A stretch of 64,000 nt of DNA from CS4-C045 sp963844115 (GTDB lineage: Bacteria > Planctomycetota > Planctomycetia > Pirellulales > UBA7805). Below are positions 50,760 to 63,800 of this stretch, one piece after another. A program made the translations under genes and the position numbers. The stretch is from contig CAWJNN010000046.1 in NCBI GenBank assembly GCA_963844115.1, positions 5,570-69,569 of the forward strand. Direction: 5' to 3'. The notes beneath the pieces were generated by a model, which was not told the origin of the DNA, ran no database searches, and worked only from the letters and a program-made list of their open reading frames with translations. The first letter of the stretch is position 1. Every line of letters starts with the position of its first letter.

Positions 50760-52750
50760 TTACAGGTCCGCCGCGAGACTTCGCAGGTCGGTCAGTTCTT
50801 GCTGGAAGCCGCCGGACAGGATGGGAAAGCGACACCACGTCTTGGGGTCGAGGTTCTTGTCGTCCAGGTGAAAGGAGGGAGCGTACCGCTCGCGTTTCCA
50901 TTGATTGGCGCCCAGAGACGAAAAAACCGTTCGACCCACTCGGCTAATTGTGCCGGACCGTATTGAGGAAAGTCACTGCGCATGATTTGAAATACACACA
51001 CCGGACCGTTCTTGTCGCGAATCGCCGCCCGCTCAATCGCATCCAATAAGTCGTAGGGCATCAAATCGTTTTCGTCCGTCTGCTTGTCTTCGTGGGGCCG
51101 CAATTCGGCGGTCGGCTGTTGGGTAACGACCAGGTCCAGCACCGGCAGGCTTCCCACGTTTTCTGGTCCCTGGTCGCGCATCCAGACCAGCCATTGCTGC
51201 AGAAAGGCCTTATCGATCCCGGCAATTGGCGAAAGGCCGCCGCACGTATCTCCGTCCATGGTCGCGTAGCCGACGGCGGCTTCCGATCGGTTGCTGGTGG
51301 AAAGCAACAGCGCATTTCGAATATTGGCCAATAGCCAGACGCTCGGGGCCCGCACACGAGCCTGAATATTCTGGAGTGCGATATCATCGTCCTGCCAATT
51401 CAATTCGCGTCCGATCTGGGCGGATATCGCGTCGATGTACGAGTCGACCATCGAGTCGATCTCCAACAACATAAATTCGGCACCAACCGCCTCGGCAACT
51501 TTGGAAGCCGCCTCACGGGTTGTGATCGAGCTGTTCCTGGTCGCCTGGTAGACGCAGGTCAGCAAACGACGGACTATCGTCTGGGCGTCCGCGTTCTGGT
51601 CGAGTTCCTGATTCGCTGCCAGTTTTTCCAGGAATCGCTGCGCGCCCAATTCGTGCAAACCGATTTTGACCAGCATCCAAACCAGGACCGTCACGGCAGA
51701 GGAGTCGGCACCGCCGCTGAGAGAGACGACAAAGCCGTCCGAGCGACTCTTGCGCAAGTAGTCGAACAAGCCAAGCGCCACCGCGCGTGAGAATTCCTCT
51801 TCCTTAATCGACGGGCCGGTCTCCCAAGGGTCCAGGGTCGGTTCGCGCCGTTCGGGTTTTTGCGGCGGAAGCTTCAAGTCGCATTTAATGGTCGCCAATT
51901 CCAGGTTTTGCTCGTCGGGTTGAAAACTGGCGCGGCGGGATCGATTCATCCGCGTAAAGTCGACATCGCAAACCGCCGTGGTGACATGAAAGTCCTGAAA
52001 GGAGAACCGCGATCCTTCTGCCACCATCTGGCCGTTGCTGGCCACGAGCGTCGCGCCGTCATAGATGACTCGTCCCGCTTCATTTCCCAGGAGGTTGGCG
52101 TAGACGTAGTTCACACCAAACGCCCGTGAACTTTCCAGAACGAGCCGTCGTCGTACGACCTGCTTGTCAAAGGCAAAATGGCTGGCGCTGGGATTCAGAA
52201 TGACGTCAACGCCTGCCGCGGCGAGGTCACTGCCGGGACGCCGCGCCACCCAGGCATCCTCGCAGATCTCGAATCCAATTCGGACCCCGTTACATTCGAA
52301 GATCAGATCGCCGATGGGATATTCCTTGCCATCCAATTCGATTCGGTCAGCCTGCTGGCGAGGCCAGGGCTTGAACCAGCGTGGTTCGTAGTGAATCCCA
52401 TCACCCGCCAGGTTCTGCTTGGCCACAAAACCGAGGATTTCGCCGTCAGCGATCAGGCAGGCGCAGTTGTACAGCGCACCGCTACGCAGCAACGGGAGTC
52501 CCAGCGAAACGATGAGTCCACTTGTTTCCGTAACCAGATCCAGCAGGACGCCGCGCGCGCGATCTTGGACGTCGACCGACAGAAACGCGTCCTCGCAGCC
52601 GTAACCTGTAATACAAAGCTCCGGCAGACAAACGATACTCGCGTCTTGTCGGCGAGCCTCCGCGATGGCGGCACGAATGTTCGCCGCGTTGCCGATCCAG
52701 TCCAGCGGCGTCTGGTTGACAGCGGCCGCGGCGATCTTGATTAATTGCAT
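50760..52750 (-). CDS. nadE: Glutamine-dependent NAD+ synthetase (one apparent frameshift near the C-terminus)
   Basis: About 663 residues once joined. The N-terminal nitrilase-type amidase (residues 1-280) has LPELCITGYGCEDAF with the catalytic Glu, a Lys in FVAKQNLAGDG and Cys in GFEICEDAWV. The C-terminal ATP-pyrophosphatase domain has FVVSLSGGADSSAVTVLVW, STSNRSEAAVGYATMDGDTC and LPVLDLVVTQQPTAELRP. It makes NAD+ from deamido-NAD+, glutamine and ATP. One missing base near 50908 breaks the end: RLWA should continue as NQWKRERYAPSFHLDDKN and finish ELTDLRSLAADL at 50760. ATG 52750 begins MQLIKIAAAAVNQTPLDWIG, normal for the family. It is first in an operon with the NrtR-like gene. Confidence 0.93.
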
Positions 52751-52918
52751 GGCGGGGTCGTCTGGTTCCTAACAATCTGTTCCCGGTGGCAAAGCACTAG
52801 CTTTCAATAGCCGTACGCCATGCTTAGCGGATACAGGTCGGTCAACAGCGCGAGGCCCGTCCCGTAAATCCCGCCCCGTAAAACTTAGATAGTCTGGCCA
52901 TAGTCTCCGAACCCTTTA

Positions 52919-52939
52919 TTAGTGTAATATATACACTAA
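52919..52939. promoter_or_regulatory. Likely NrtR operator upstream of nadE
   Basis: A perfect 21-base palindrome: TTAGTGTA, five AT bases, TACACTAA. It has the GT-N7-AC core recalled for NrtR operators, lies 169 bases upstream of the nadE start, and the same operon encodes an NrtR-like protein. Binding is inferred. Confidence 0.7.
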
Positions 52940-53238
52940 CAAGCCGGCTACCAAGCGGGCGTGAATGTTGTTGGAATCCAGCTTTTAGGCAGCCAAATTG
53001 AGATAAGCCGGCGAAACGACTCGCCGCGGCGAGGACTCCAACAGGAAGATCGGTTGCACAACGGAGAGAGATACTTCGGTGCCAGTTTGGTTCGTGTACA
53101 TCGCGGTCCGTCCTCTACCACAGGCCGCGAATATGGGGTTTTTCCCGGAAAACCTGTTCGGCCAACGCCCTGTTGCGCGCGTAGACACTTCTAGCGCGTC
53201 GCGTACAATCGTGTCTATTCTTGCGCGAGCCCAGCAAA
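52940..53238. other. Intergenic stretch between the operator and addB-like gene
   Basis: It should contain the promoter for the plus-strand helicase-nuclease pair. Around 53005-53045 it has a short GC-rich inverted stretch (CGACTCGCCGCGGCGAGG) that may be another repeat remnant. No gene is recognised. Confidence 0.4.
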
Positions 53239-56029
53239 ATGCCAATCACACGGACGTTCATTGACTGGCAGCGGCAGCCTCTGCCGGCCGCTGCCGATTA
53301 TTTGATTGAGCGGTATGCCAGCGGTGCAACGTTCGACGGTGACCGTGTCTTGGTCGTGACGTCGACGGCCCGCGCGCGGCGGTTGCTGCTGGAACTGCTG
53401 CTGCAGCGCGCGGATACTCGCGACCTGGCTTTTTTGCCGCCATCCATTATCACGGTTGGCAACCTTCCGGAAGAGCTCTACGAGCCACGGCGGCCATTCG
53501 CGGGCCGCTTGTTACAACGGATGGCATGGGTCGAATCGCTACGCAATCTGCCGCGCGAACAGCTAGAGCGGATCGCCGCAGAACCACCACGGCCCGCGGA
53601 GGCCGATCGCTGGTTCGAATTGGGGGAACTGCTATGGCGACAGCATCGAGAATTGGCGGCCGAGGGGCTCGACTTTTCCGACGTGGCCCGCGCTGGCGGC
53701 GAGGTGGCCGGCCCCGGCGAGGCACAGCGATGGCAAGTGCTGGCCAGCGTCCAAAGGGCTTACCTTGATTTGCTGACTGGCTTGAATCTGTGGGACCGCC
53801 AGACGGCACGCCGCGTGGCGATCAAGGATCAGGAATGCCGCATCGATAAGGACATTGTGCTGGTGGCCACGGCCGACATGAACCGCAGCATGCAGGAAAT
53901 GCTGGCGCAGGTCGCTGACCGCACGGTCTGTCTTATCCATGCGCCAACGGATGTAGCCGACTGCTTTGACGGCTTCGGTTGCCTTGTTCCCGACGCGTGG
54001 CAGGAGGTGGAACTTCCGTTAGCTGGCGCGGACATCCACGTGGTTGGGGGACCTGCCGAGCAGGCAACCGCCGTTGCCCAAGCGCGTAGCTTCTTACGAG
54101 GGCCGCTATGCCGCCAACCAGATTACCATCGGTGTGCCCGACAAGGGGCTCGTTCCCCAGCTGCAGCGGACGTTGAACGAGGTTGGCGTGCGTGCGCGCT
54201 ACGGCGTGGGCAGGTCCGTTTCGCAGACACTACCGTATAAGCTGCTCGACGCCGCGACCCAATACGTCGTCGGCCGGCGCTATCCCGCCTTGGCAGCCTT
54301 GGTCCGGCACGCCGACGTTCACGCCTGGCTGCTGCGCGTAGGTATTACCGGCGACTGGCTGACGGAACTGGATAACTATTATGCAGACCATTTGCCGTCC
54401 GCGATGACCGAGTGGCTGGGTGCCGAGGAACGTATCCAGTCGATACGCTCCGTTGTGCAGTCGATAGATCAAGCGGTCGCGCTTCTGGGCGGCGGCGCGA
54501 CGACATTGTCCGAGTGGGCGTCGCGAATCATTCAGGTGCTGGTCACCTTTTACGGCGATGTTCAGCTGGACCGCGACAATCCGGCTGAACGCGAAACCCT
54601 GGAGACCTGCGAGCGGATACGCGAGGGGTTGGTTGAATTTCATGCGTTACCCCGTGCCATCGCCACGACGTACGAAGCGAGTTCGGCGGTACAGCTTTTC
54701 CTGAGCGAACTGGCGCAACAGTCGATTCCACCTCCGGCCGATGACCAGGCGATCGAACTGCGCGGCTGGCTGGAACTGCCGACTGATCCGGCCCCGGCCT
54801 TGATTGTGACTTCCCTGAACGAAGGCTTCGTCCCCGATTCGCTGAACAGCGACTTGTTCCTGCCCAATTCGCTGAGGCAGCGGCTGCGCATCCTGGACAA
54901 CCGGCGCCGTTACGCCCGCGACGCCTATGCCCTGTCCGTTTTACTCGCGTCGCGCCAGCAGCTCACTCTGATCACCGGGCGGCGCAACACGAGCGGCGAC
55001 CCGCTAACGCCCAGCCGGTTGCTGTTCGCCACCGACCCGGAAACGGTCGCCGCGCGCGCAAAGCAGTTCTTCGACGAAGCCCTCTCGGCAGACGTAGCAC
55101 CAGCCGCCGTACCGCCCGGCACACCGGATACGTCCGAGTTTCAGGTGCCCCGCCCGGAACCGTCAAAGGACCCTGTCGAGTACATGAACGTCACGGCTTT
55201 TCGCGCTTATCTGGCCTGTCCCTACCGTTTCTATCTTTCCCAGATCTTGAAGCTGGCCGCGCTGGATGATGCCCACGAAGAAATGGATGCGGCCGTGTTC
55301 GGCATCCTGTTGCACGATGTGTTGAGGCACTTTGGCGAGTCGGCGCGGCGCGATTCATCCGATGCGGAAGAAATTGAGCATTTTCTGATGGAAACCCTTG
55401 ATCGCCGCGTGGCCGCCCAGTTCGGCCGCGATTACTTGCCGGCCGTCCGTGTCCAGTTGCAACATCTTCGCGCAAGACTCAAAGCTTTCGCCGGCTGGCA
55501 GGCCACCTGGCGCGAAAAAGGTTGGCGCATTGAACGAATTGAAAAAGAGGAAGGCGCCGACCGTTTTGATTTGCAACTGGGGCAGGGCCGCGTAATGAAG
55601 GTCGGTGGGCGGATTGATCGCATCGATCGGAATGAGAACACCGGCGAATATTCAGTGTTGGATTATAAGACTTCCGATAAGGCGAAACTGCCCGACGAAG
55701 TGCATCGCAAGGGCGGCGAGTGGGTTGATCTGCAGTTGCCGCTGTACCGGCACCTGGTCAAGGCCAGCGGCATCGACGGCGCAGTCCGACTGGGCTATAT
55801 CGTGCTACCTAAGAATGCCGAGCAGGTCGGTGCTCGCCTGGCAGAATGGACGGACGCTGAACTAGAACAGGCCGATATCGTGGCGTGCGGCGTGGCGGCC
55901 AAGGTGCTGGATCAGCAGTTCTGGCCTCCTGCCGACGATCCACCGTGGACGATGGACGAGTTCGCTGCGATCTGCCAGGAGGGTGTGTTCGCCAGACAGT
56001 GGGCCAGTGCGACAGGAGACACGCGATGA
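53239..56029 (+). CDS. addB: AddB-like helicase/PD-(D/E)XK nuclease (one apparent frameshift)
   Basis: About 930 residues once joined. The N-terminus (RVLVVTSTARARRLLLELLL, then FLPPSIITVGNLPEELY) resembles the inactivated helicase fold of AddB and related proteins. ALIVTSLNEGFVPDSLNS recalls helicase motif IV-VI debris. The C-terminus is a PD-(D/E)XK nuclease: MNVTAFRAYLACPYRFYLSQ, FGILLHDVLRHFG and YSVLDYKTSDKAKLP, with D and K of the catalytic site. AddAB complexes resect double-strand breaks before recombination. The frame breaks near 54085: AVAQA should continue as VASYEGRYAANQITIGVPD. ATG 53239 is preferred to the TTG at 53221. It overlaps the AddA-like gene by four bases (ATGA), which suggests coupled translation and a shared complex. 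Confidence 0.8.
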
Positions 56030-59000
56030 ACCTTCGCACAAACGTCGTGATCCGCGCCTCGGCGGGAACCGGTAAGACGTTCCAGCTGACGAACCGCTAC
56101 TTGCGACTCCTGCACGCTGGCGCACAACCCGACGAGATCCTGGCCACGACGTTTACGCGGAAGGCGGCCGCCGAGATTCAGGATCGCGTGATGGTCCGCC
56201 TCGCGAAGGCAGCCTTGGAACGAGACGCCGCCGCGCGACTGGCAACAGAATTAGAAATTCCTGAATTGACGATGGAACGCTGCCGCGAACTTTTGGTTGG
56301 TTTAACACGCACACTGCATCGCCTGCGGATCAGCACGCTTGATAGCTTCTTTTCTCAGATTGCCCGCAGCTTTAGTCTCGACATGCGACTGCCACCTGGC
56401 TGGCGGATCATTGAAGATGTGGAAAACAAGGCGTATCGTGACGAGGCCATCCAGATGCTGCTCAGGGCCGGTTCGGCTTCCGATATCGAGCGGCTGGTCC
56501 AGCTGATGACCAAGGGCGATGCCGATCGCTCCATCAGCGATCTGATCCGGCAGACGGTCCAGAATCTGCACGAACTCTATCTGGCGTCGTCGTCCGACGC
56601 CTGGCGACGATTCCCGACCTACGCGAAGCTTCGCGGCACGGAGTTGACCGAAGTTATTGACGAGCTACGCGCGTTCGATTTTTCCGACGCGCCACGGATG
56701 ACAAAACCGCGTGACAGCGACGTTGAGAGTATCGAACTGGCGGACTGGGATGGTTTTCTGGCCGGAGGATTAACCGCCAAGGTACTGGACGGATCGCGCA
56801 AATATTACCGAAACGACATTCCCGCTGGAGCCGTGGCGCTGTACGAGCGGTTGATCGGTCATGTGCGCGGCGTGCTGGTCGAACAGCTGCGAAATCAGAC
56901 CGAAGCCAGTTACAAGCTGCTGGAGCGATTCGACAGCATCTACCAGGAAATGAAGTATACGGCCCGGGTGCTCGGCTTCGCGGACGTGACCCGCGCGGTG
57001 GCCCGTGCGACGTTGGATCACGTGGACCGTTTGGATTTTCGGCTGGACAACCGCATCCGGCACCTGTTGTTGGACGAATTTCAGGACACGTCGCTGGATC
57101 AGTGGCAGGTACTGCGGCCGTTTGCGTCGCGCGTCGTTTCCGGCGCCGTTGGCGGCGGTGAAGACAGACCGGACGAAGGCCGCACGTCGCTATTCTGCGT
57201 AGGTGACTTGAAGCAGGCGATTTACGGCTGGCGCGGTGGCGTGCCCGAGATTTTCGACGCCGTTGAAGAAGAATTGCCGGGCCTTAGCTGCGAATCACTG
57301 ACCTGCAGCCACCGTTCGTCCCAACCGGTGATTGACACGGTCAACCAGCTTTTTTCGCGCCTGACCGATCACCCTCGCCTGGAGAAGGAGCGGCTGGCCG
57401 TCGAACGTTGGCAGAACAATTTCCAGCAACACACGACGGCCAGGCCCGAACTGCCGGGCTACGTCGAATTGGTAACCGCGCCGCAGAAAGACGATAGCCA
57501 GTCGCAGCTGGATGCCACGTTGAACACCTGTGCCGACCGCATCGCGGAACTGACAAAACTTGCGCCGGCGGCCACGCTTGGCGTGCTGACACGTAAGAAC
57601 ACCACCGTGGCACAACTCATCTACCTGCTGCGCAAACGCAATGTGCACGCCAGCGAAGAAGGCGGTAATCCGCTGACCGATTCGGCTGCCGTGCAGTTGG
57701 TGTTGTCCCTGTTACAACTGGCCGACCATCCGGCGGACACGGTCGCCCGCGCGCACATCGCGCGATCACCGCTAGGCGGACCACTCAAGCTGTCGCGGCA
57801 CGACGATGCTGCCGCCGCGGCGGGTCTCGCCGCGCAGACTCGCCGGCAAATCCAGGCCGCCGGCTACGGCCAGGTGATTGAAGAATGGGCGGTTCGATTG
57901 CGCCCTATTGCGACCGTCGCGATGCCAGCCGGTTGCAGCAGCTGGTCGATCTGGCGTACGGCTATCAGCCGATGGCCGGTTTGCGCACACGTCATTTCAT
58001 TCACTACGTCCAGACGACACCCGTGTCCGATCCGCAGGCGGCCAAGGTTCGTGTCATGACCATCCACAAAGCGAAAGGCCTGCAGTTCGACATCGTGGTC
58101 CTGCCGGAGTTGGACGCCGACCTGGTTGGCCAGCACGACGCTTTTGTCGTCCATCAGCCCAAGCCGACCGAACCGATTGATCGCGTGTGCCTGTACCGAA
58201 ACGCACAAATTCAAGCCCTGTTGCCCAGTGACATGCAGGAAATGTTCGCCACCGCGACGGACCGCAGCGTTACCGAATCGCTGTGCGTTTTGTACGTCGC
58301 CGTGACGCCGCGCAATCCACGCGCTTTACATGATCATTCCACCTGCCAGTTCGAAGAACCTGCCCCGCACTTACGGTGGTCTACTGCGGGCGGCGCTGCA
58401 CGGTACCGGTCCGGTTCAACCGGAAACGACTCTGTACCAACATGGAGATCCGCGGTGGTTCGAGAAGTCCGGGGCTCCTCAGCCGTCTGCCGAAGCAACA
58501 GAATCGGCCGCAGCGGTTCCCTTGACGATCAAGCTGCCACCGCGCACGGATGCTCAACTTTCCGGAGAAACCGTTAGTCCCTCCAGCCTGACGGGCGGCG
58601 CAATACGCAACCTTGCCGATATCCTGGAACTGGAAACTTCGCCTGCCATGGTGCGTGGCACGTTGATCCACGCCTGGTTCGAACGGATCCACTGGTTGGA
58701 GGACGGCGCGCCGGACGATACGGTTTTGCGCCAGATTGCCCAGCGCTACGAGAGGGCGGGTTTGGACTTGGATGATTTGTTGAGCGAATTCGGCACGATG
58801 CTGCAGGATCCCGCGGTCCGCGAACTGCTGGATCGCCAGTACTATCAGCCGCCGCACAACGCGGCCGTCCGAAAGATCCTGCCCGACGCGGAGCGCGACA
58901 AACCGCTTCGCGTCCAAGTCTACCCAGAACGCTCGTTTGCAATCTACGAAGACGGCCAGTTGATCTACGGCATCATCGACCGTCTTGTTTTGCTGTACGA

Positions 59001-59211
59001 CGAACAACAGTTGGTCGCGGCCGACGTGATCGACTACAAGACCGACCGTCTGGCGGCCGATGATCCGCAGGCTCTGACGAAGAAAGTCGATCATTATCGA
59101 CCACAGCTAGAAGCTTACCGCAAGGCGGTGGCACGCACATTCCGGCTACCGCAAGAACAGATAGCGGCCCGACTGGCCTTTGTCGCCGAGGGCAAAGTCG
59201 CCGACGTGTAG
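56026..59211 (+). CDS. addA: AddA-like UvrD-family helicase-nuclease (two apparent frameshifts)
   Basis: About 1,061 residues once joined. The superfamily 1 helicase motifs appear in order: Walker A ASAGTGKTFQLTNRYL near residue 12, ATTFTRKAAAEIQDRV, LLLDEFQDTSLDQW (motif II), FCVGDLKQAIYGWRGG, LTCSHRSSQPVIDTVNQLF and VRVMTIHKAKGLQFDIVVLP. A C-terminal RecB-like nuclease ends with AADVIDYKTDRLAADDP. One base is missing near 57905 (EEWAVR should continue IAPYCDRRDASRLQQ), and one C is extra near 58306 (VLYVAVT should continue RAIHALYMIIPP). ATG 56026 is preceded by ACAGGAGAC. With the upstream AddB-like protein it should form the break-resection complex; RecB is a less likely reading because no RecC or RecD is present. 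Confidence 0.87.
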
Positions 59212-59237
59212 GCCGAAGCGTTCGCGTATGACAACAA

Positions 59238-59334
59238 GTAGGCCGTGAACAAGTCCCGGCGCGCGGGATTATGGCAAGGTTGGAGTTTTATGGCAACGTG
59301 CTGCCGGAACTGCGTAGAACTTGTTCCGGCCTAC
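59238..59334. repeat. Imperfect palindromic repeat with AACTTGTTCCGG arms
   Basis: GTAGGCCGTGAACAAGTCCCGG on one side and AGAACTTGTTCCGGCCTAC on the other are imperfect inverted arms around about 55 bases, including a GCGCGCGGG stretch and two copies of TTATGGCAA. It lies between the convergent addA-like and DUF1501 genes and is related to the element at 14426. Confidence 0.7.
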
Positions 59335-59377
59335 AAAACTACTGCCGGAATCTCTGCACGCCGGGACTGACCTGCAG

Positions 59378-60803
59378 TTACGACAGGATTTCCTTGACCA
59401 CATTCCCGTGGACGTCGGTCAGGCGGAAGTCACGACCTTGCGAACGATACGTTAGTTGCGTGTGGTCGAAACCTAGCAAGTGCAGTAGGGTCGCGTGCAG
59501 ATCATGGACGTGCACTTTGCCGCTGGCAATGTTGAAGCCGAATTCGTCGGTCGCGCCGTGGACGTGACCCGAGCGGATGCCACCGCCGGCCAGCCACATC
59601 GTGAAACTGCGGTTGTGATGGTCACGACCGTCGGCACTGCCACCCTGCACCATCGGTGTGCGGCCAAATTCCCCACCCCAGATCACGATCGTATCTTCCA
59701 GCAAACCACGTTGCTTCAGGTCGCTGACTAAGGCGGCGCTCGCCTGGTCCGTGTCCTTGCAACGGCCCTTCAGCCCGCTGACCAGGTTTCCGTGATGGTC
59801 CCAGGCTTCGTGAAACAACTGGACGAAGCGGACACCGCGTTCAATCAACCGCCGCGCGAGCAGACAATTCTTCGCATAGCCAGGCTTGGGAGTTTTCGCA
59901 TCCAGCCCGTACATCTCCAGCGTTTTGGGGGTTTCTTGTGATAGATCCATCAGTTCCGGACCGCTGGTCTGCATCCGATAGGCGAGGCTCGTACGAATTG
60001 ATGCGAGCCTGGGTTTCGGGATCGCCCACGCGCCCGAACTCTTGTTTGTTCAGCTCCCGAATCGCGTCCAGTGACGCCCGTTGCGTTTCCGCGTCGATCC
60101 CGCGCGGATTGGAAAGGTACAGAATCGGATCGCCGTCGCTGCGGAAGGGTACACCGGCGTAAGCGGTGGGCATAAAGCCGCATCCCCAATTGCTCGCGCC
60201 TCCGCTCGTGCCGCTTCCCGAACTGAGCACGACGTAACCGGGCAGGTTCGTCGACTGGCTGCCCAGGCCGTACAAGGTCCACGATCCGAAACTTGGTCGA
60301 CCAAAGATCGGCGATCCGGTATTCATCAGGATTTGGGCTGGCGCGTGGTTGACCGCGTCGGTGGTCATGGAACGAATGAAGCACAGCTGGTCGGCAATCG
60401 CCCCGGTATGGGGCAAGAGTTCGGCCAGCTCAATTTCCGCTTGACCATATTTCTTGAATCCGAATTTTGGACCGAGCAGCGCCGAATCGGGTTTGATGAA
60501 AGCCGCTCGATAGCCCTCCAGCAGTTCAGCGGGCGGCTTCTTTCCATTCCATTTCGTCAGTTCAGGTTTGTTGTCAAACAGATCCAAATGGCTGGGTGCG
60601 CCTGCGTGAAACATGTAAATGATGCGTTTGGCTTTGGCAGCAAACGGTGGATCATGCGGTTCCAGTGGACGCGGCGGAGCGGCTGCGCTTTCCGCCTGCA
60701 GCAGTGAGGTAAGGGCTAGTGAACCGAGCCCCACGCCGCAGTCGCGCAAAAACCAGCGACGGGATAATTGTGTCGCAGCGAGCGTTCGAAGGTTGTTGTT
60801 CAT
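59378..60803 (-). CDS. DUF1501 family secreted protein (one apparent frameshift)
   Basis: About 474 residues once joined. The N-terminus has a twin-arginine signal (LSRRWFLRDCGVGLGSLALT), so it is exported folded. Family features: AKRIIYMFHAGAPSHLDLFD, FVQLFHEAWDHHGN, TIVIWGGEFGRTPMVQG, DGRDHHNRSFTMWLAGGGI and HDLHATLLHLLGFDHTQLTY. The fold is related to sulfatases and alkaline phosphatases. The frame breaks near 59975: ARINSYE should continue LAYRMQTSGPELMDLS; one extra C in GAGCCTCGCC explains it. It lies directly after the DUF1549/DUF1553 cytochrome gene on the same strand, the classic paired arrangement of Planctomycetota. The function of the pair is not established; polysaccharide use has been suggested. 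Confidence 0.9.
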
Positions 60804-60833
60804 GGGTTTAACTGTTGGTTTGTCGGTCTTATT

Positions 60834-60876
60834 TCGTTTAACGCCCAGCCGTAGGCGCCGGCTTGCCGTTAAACGA
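60834..60876. repeat. Palindromic repeat with TCGTTTAACG arms
   Basis: Perfect 10-base arms (60834-60843, 60867-60876) in the 76 bases between the two paired planctomycete genes, with a further inner GCCGTAGGCGCCGGC palindrome-like core. Confidence 0.7.
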
Positions 60877-60879
60877 CGG

Positions 60880-63800
60880 TTATCCCTTGGTTACTGTCGC
60901 ATCGAGATTCAGCAGAACTCGGGCCACGATGGTCCAAACGGCGGCATCGTTTGGGGTTGCACTGGCGGGCAAATCGGCTGGTTTACTGAATTCGTTAAAC
61001 GCGATGTCTGCCGCCTTGAGTTCGCCGGACGCGAGTCGCGCTCGGCGTCCTTCGGCCAGGCGGAGTATTTCTGCAAGCTCGGCGTCGTTGGGTACTCGTC
61101 CCGTACAGAGCCGGAACCCGTACGTCACGCGCTCAGTGTCTGTTGATCCGGCATCTCGCAGGATCCGCAATGAAAGTCGCCTGTGCCGCCTCGGTGAAGA
61201 CGGTTTCGTTCAACATCGTCAGCGCAGCCAACGGCGTATTCGAGCGCATGCGTCGCACACAGGAGGAATCGCCCCGCGGCGCATCGAAGCTGGCCATAAC
61301 CGGATCGGGTATCGAACGGCGCCGGAAGACGTACAGAGAACGACGGTACCGGTCCGGGCCAGTCGCCGTTTCCCAGAAGTCGACGTCAACGAAGCTGATT
61401 GCAAAGAAGCCTTCGGGAACGGGCGGAAAAACGCTGGGGCCGCCGGTCTTGCGGCTCAGCAAACCAGATGCGGTCAGCGCAATATCGCGCACGACTTCCG
61501 CGTCGGCACGAAAACGTGGTCCCCGTGCCAACAACCGGTTTCGCGGATCACTCTTGGCCAGCGCCGGTGAAGTCGCGGCGGACTGCTGGTACGTCGCGCT
61601 GCTGACGATTACTCGGTGAAGATGTTTCAGGCTCCAAGGCGGCGTCTGTTTTTCGGCAGATGTTTGCAGCGACGGCTCCATGAGTTCGAGCGCCAGCCAG
61701 TCCAGCAGCTGGGGATGCGACGGGGCCTCAACGCGAACGCCAAAGTCCTCCGCGGTCTCCACCAAGCCCGTGCCGAAGTACGCCTGCCAGATACGATTGA
61801 CCACAACCCGCGCGGTGGTCGGTGATTTTCGATCGACCAACCAGTTCGCTAGCGTCAAGCGATTGGGCGGAGCGTCTGCTGGCAGAGCATGAAGAAATGC
61901 CGGAACGCCGGGCAAGACCTCTGCACCGCGGTCTTGCCAGTTCCCCCGGAGGAGGATGTGTGTTTTGCGACGGTGCGCTTCCGTCTGCGCCGCCAGATTT
62001 AAAACCGAATCCCCTTCGGGCCATTTTGCCCAGAGCCTATCGATCTGGTCGACGAACGTTTTGGCCTCCTTGACGCTGCGTCCCCATTGTCGCAAGAGCG
62101 CGCTTCGGTCGTCATCCGTGCGTTGCTGGACGGGTTTCGCGAGTGCCACACGAACTTCCGAAGGCCACGGCGCAGCTTCCGGCAATGGTTTTGACGTCGT
62201 GCTGAGACGAAAGCGTCCCAGAAAGTTATTGCGTCGACCGTGCGCGTCAGCTCCACCGTGTCGAAAACCCATCGCGATCTTGAATCGCGTCCCGGCGCTA
62301 TGGGTGACCGGCTTTCCGAATTGTAGAACGGCGTGACTGTCGCCGTTCCGCCAGCGAGGACCTCGGTCGGGCGACCAGGCCGTCTTCAGGTCGTCGTCGG
62401 TCAGGAATCGTCCCCCGCCCACCATCCGCCGATCGTCCTTGGTGTGACGAAAGAAGGATTGAATCAGTCCTTCTTCAATGGCGACGTCGGATGTGGCTTT
62501 GGAAAGCGGCACGTATTCAAACTTGTCGGGCGAATCAAGCGAAGCGGCGTCGACTTTGATTTCACTAATCGCGAAACAACCCATGCGGCTGCGGCCCGGA
62601 CCGGTGAAGATTAAATCGCCGTGAGTCAGCGCATCCAACAGCAAGCCGGTTACATCCTTTTGGTCAGTATCGGCAATCACTGTTAGTTTCGTGCTGGTCG
62701 GGCGGAAGCCTAGATTGAGTACGCTGCCGTCGGGGAGGATCTCCGGGTGGCAGATCCCGTCAGGGACTTCGGCGCTGTGCGGATGCAATCCCTTCCACGC
62801 GTTGGCGTCCCATTTGGTTTTTTCCGTTTCGGCCCATTGGGCCAGTTTGGCCTCCCAGTCGGGAATCGTCTTCTTCAGCTCTTTTTCCTGCTCACGTACC
62901 GCCTTGCGGATGCGATCTTTTTCGCTCTGCTGATCCGCCGAATAAACCCGCTGCACTGCTTCATAGTCGTTATTCAAATAGGCAAACAGCTGATAGTATT
63001 CGCGCTGGGCGATCGGATCGTACTTGTGGTCGTGGCACTGCGTACAGGCAAGCGTGAGTCCCAGTACGGCGTTGCCGAGGCAGTCCATTCGATCGACAAG
63101 GGATTCTATCCGGAATTCCTCGGCGAGAATGGCGCCCTCTTCGTTGACCATCGCGTTGCGTAGGAAGCCGGTGGCAACCCGCTGATCCTGCGTGGCATGG
63201 GGTAGAAGATCCCCGGCAACCTGTTCCTTGATGAACTGGTCGTATGGCATATCGCGATTCAGCGCCCCGATCACCCAGTCGCGCCACGTCCATTGCTTGC
63301 GAGGGAGATCCTTTTCGTAGCCGTCACTGTCGGAATAGCGAGCGGCATCCATCCACCAGCGGGCCCAGCGTTCGCCGTAGTGCGACGAGGCCAGAAGTCG
63401 TTCGACCTGTTTTTCATAGGCCTCTGGCGATTCGTCGGCGAGGAATGCGTCGATCTCCTCCACCGAAGGCGGCAGGCCGGTCAAATCAAGTGCCAATCGC
63501 GCAGCAGCAACGCACGATCTTCCGGTGGTGCGGGCGTGATCCCTTCGGCGCTGAGTCGTTTGCGAACGAAGAAATCAAGGGGATGATTCGGCTCAGAAAC
63601 GGGCGGTCGTTGCGGCGGAACGAACGCCCAATGTGTTTCATATTTTGCCCCGGCTGCGATCCACTGGCGTAAAAGAGAACGCTGCTCGTCGGTCAGCGGC
63701 TTTTGCTGATCGGGAGGCGGCATGACGTCGTCGGGGTCGGACGAATTGATCCGCCGAATCAGCTCGCTAACATCGGGTTTGCCAGGAACGATCGCCGCGA

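Noticed and set aside
53239..59211. Possible defence island (helicase plus nuclease).
   Set aside because: The pair matches AddAB recombination proteins in order, motifs and overlap, and no further defence genes are nearby.
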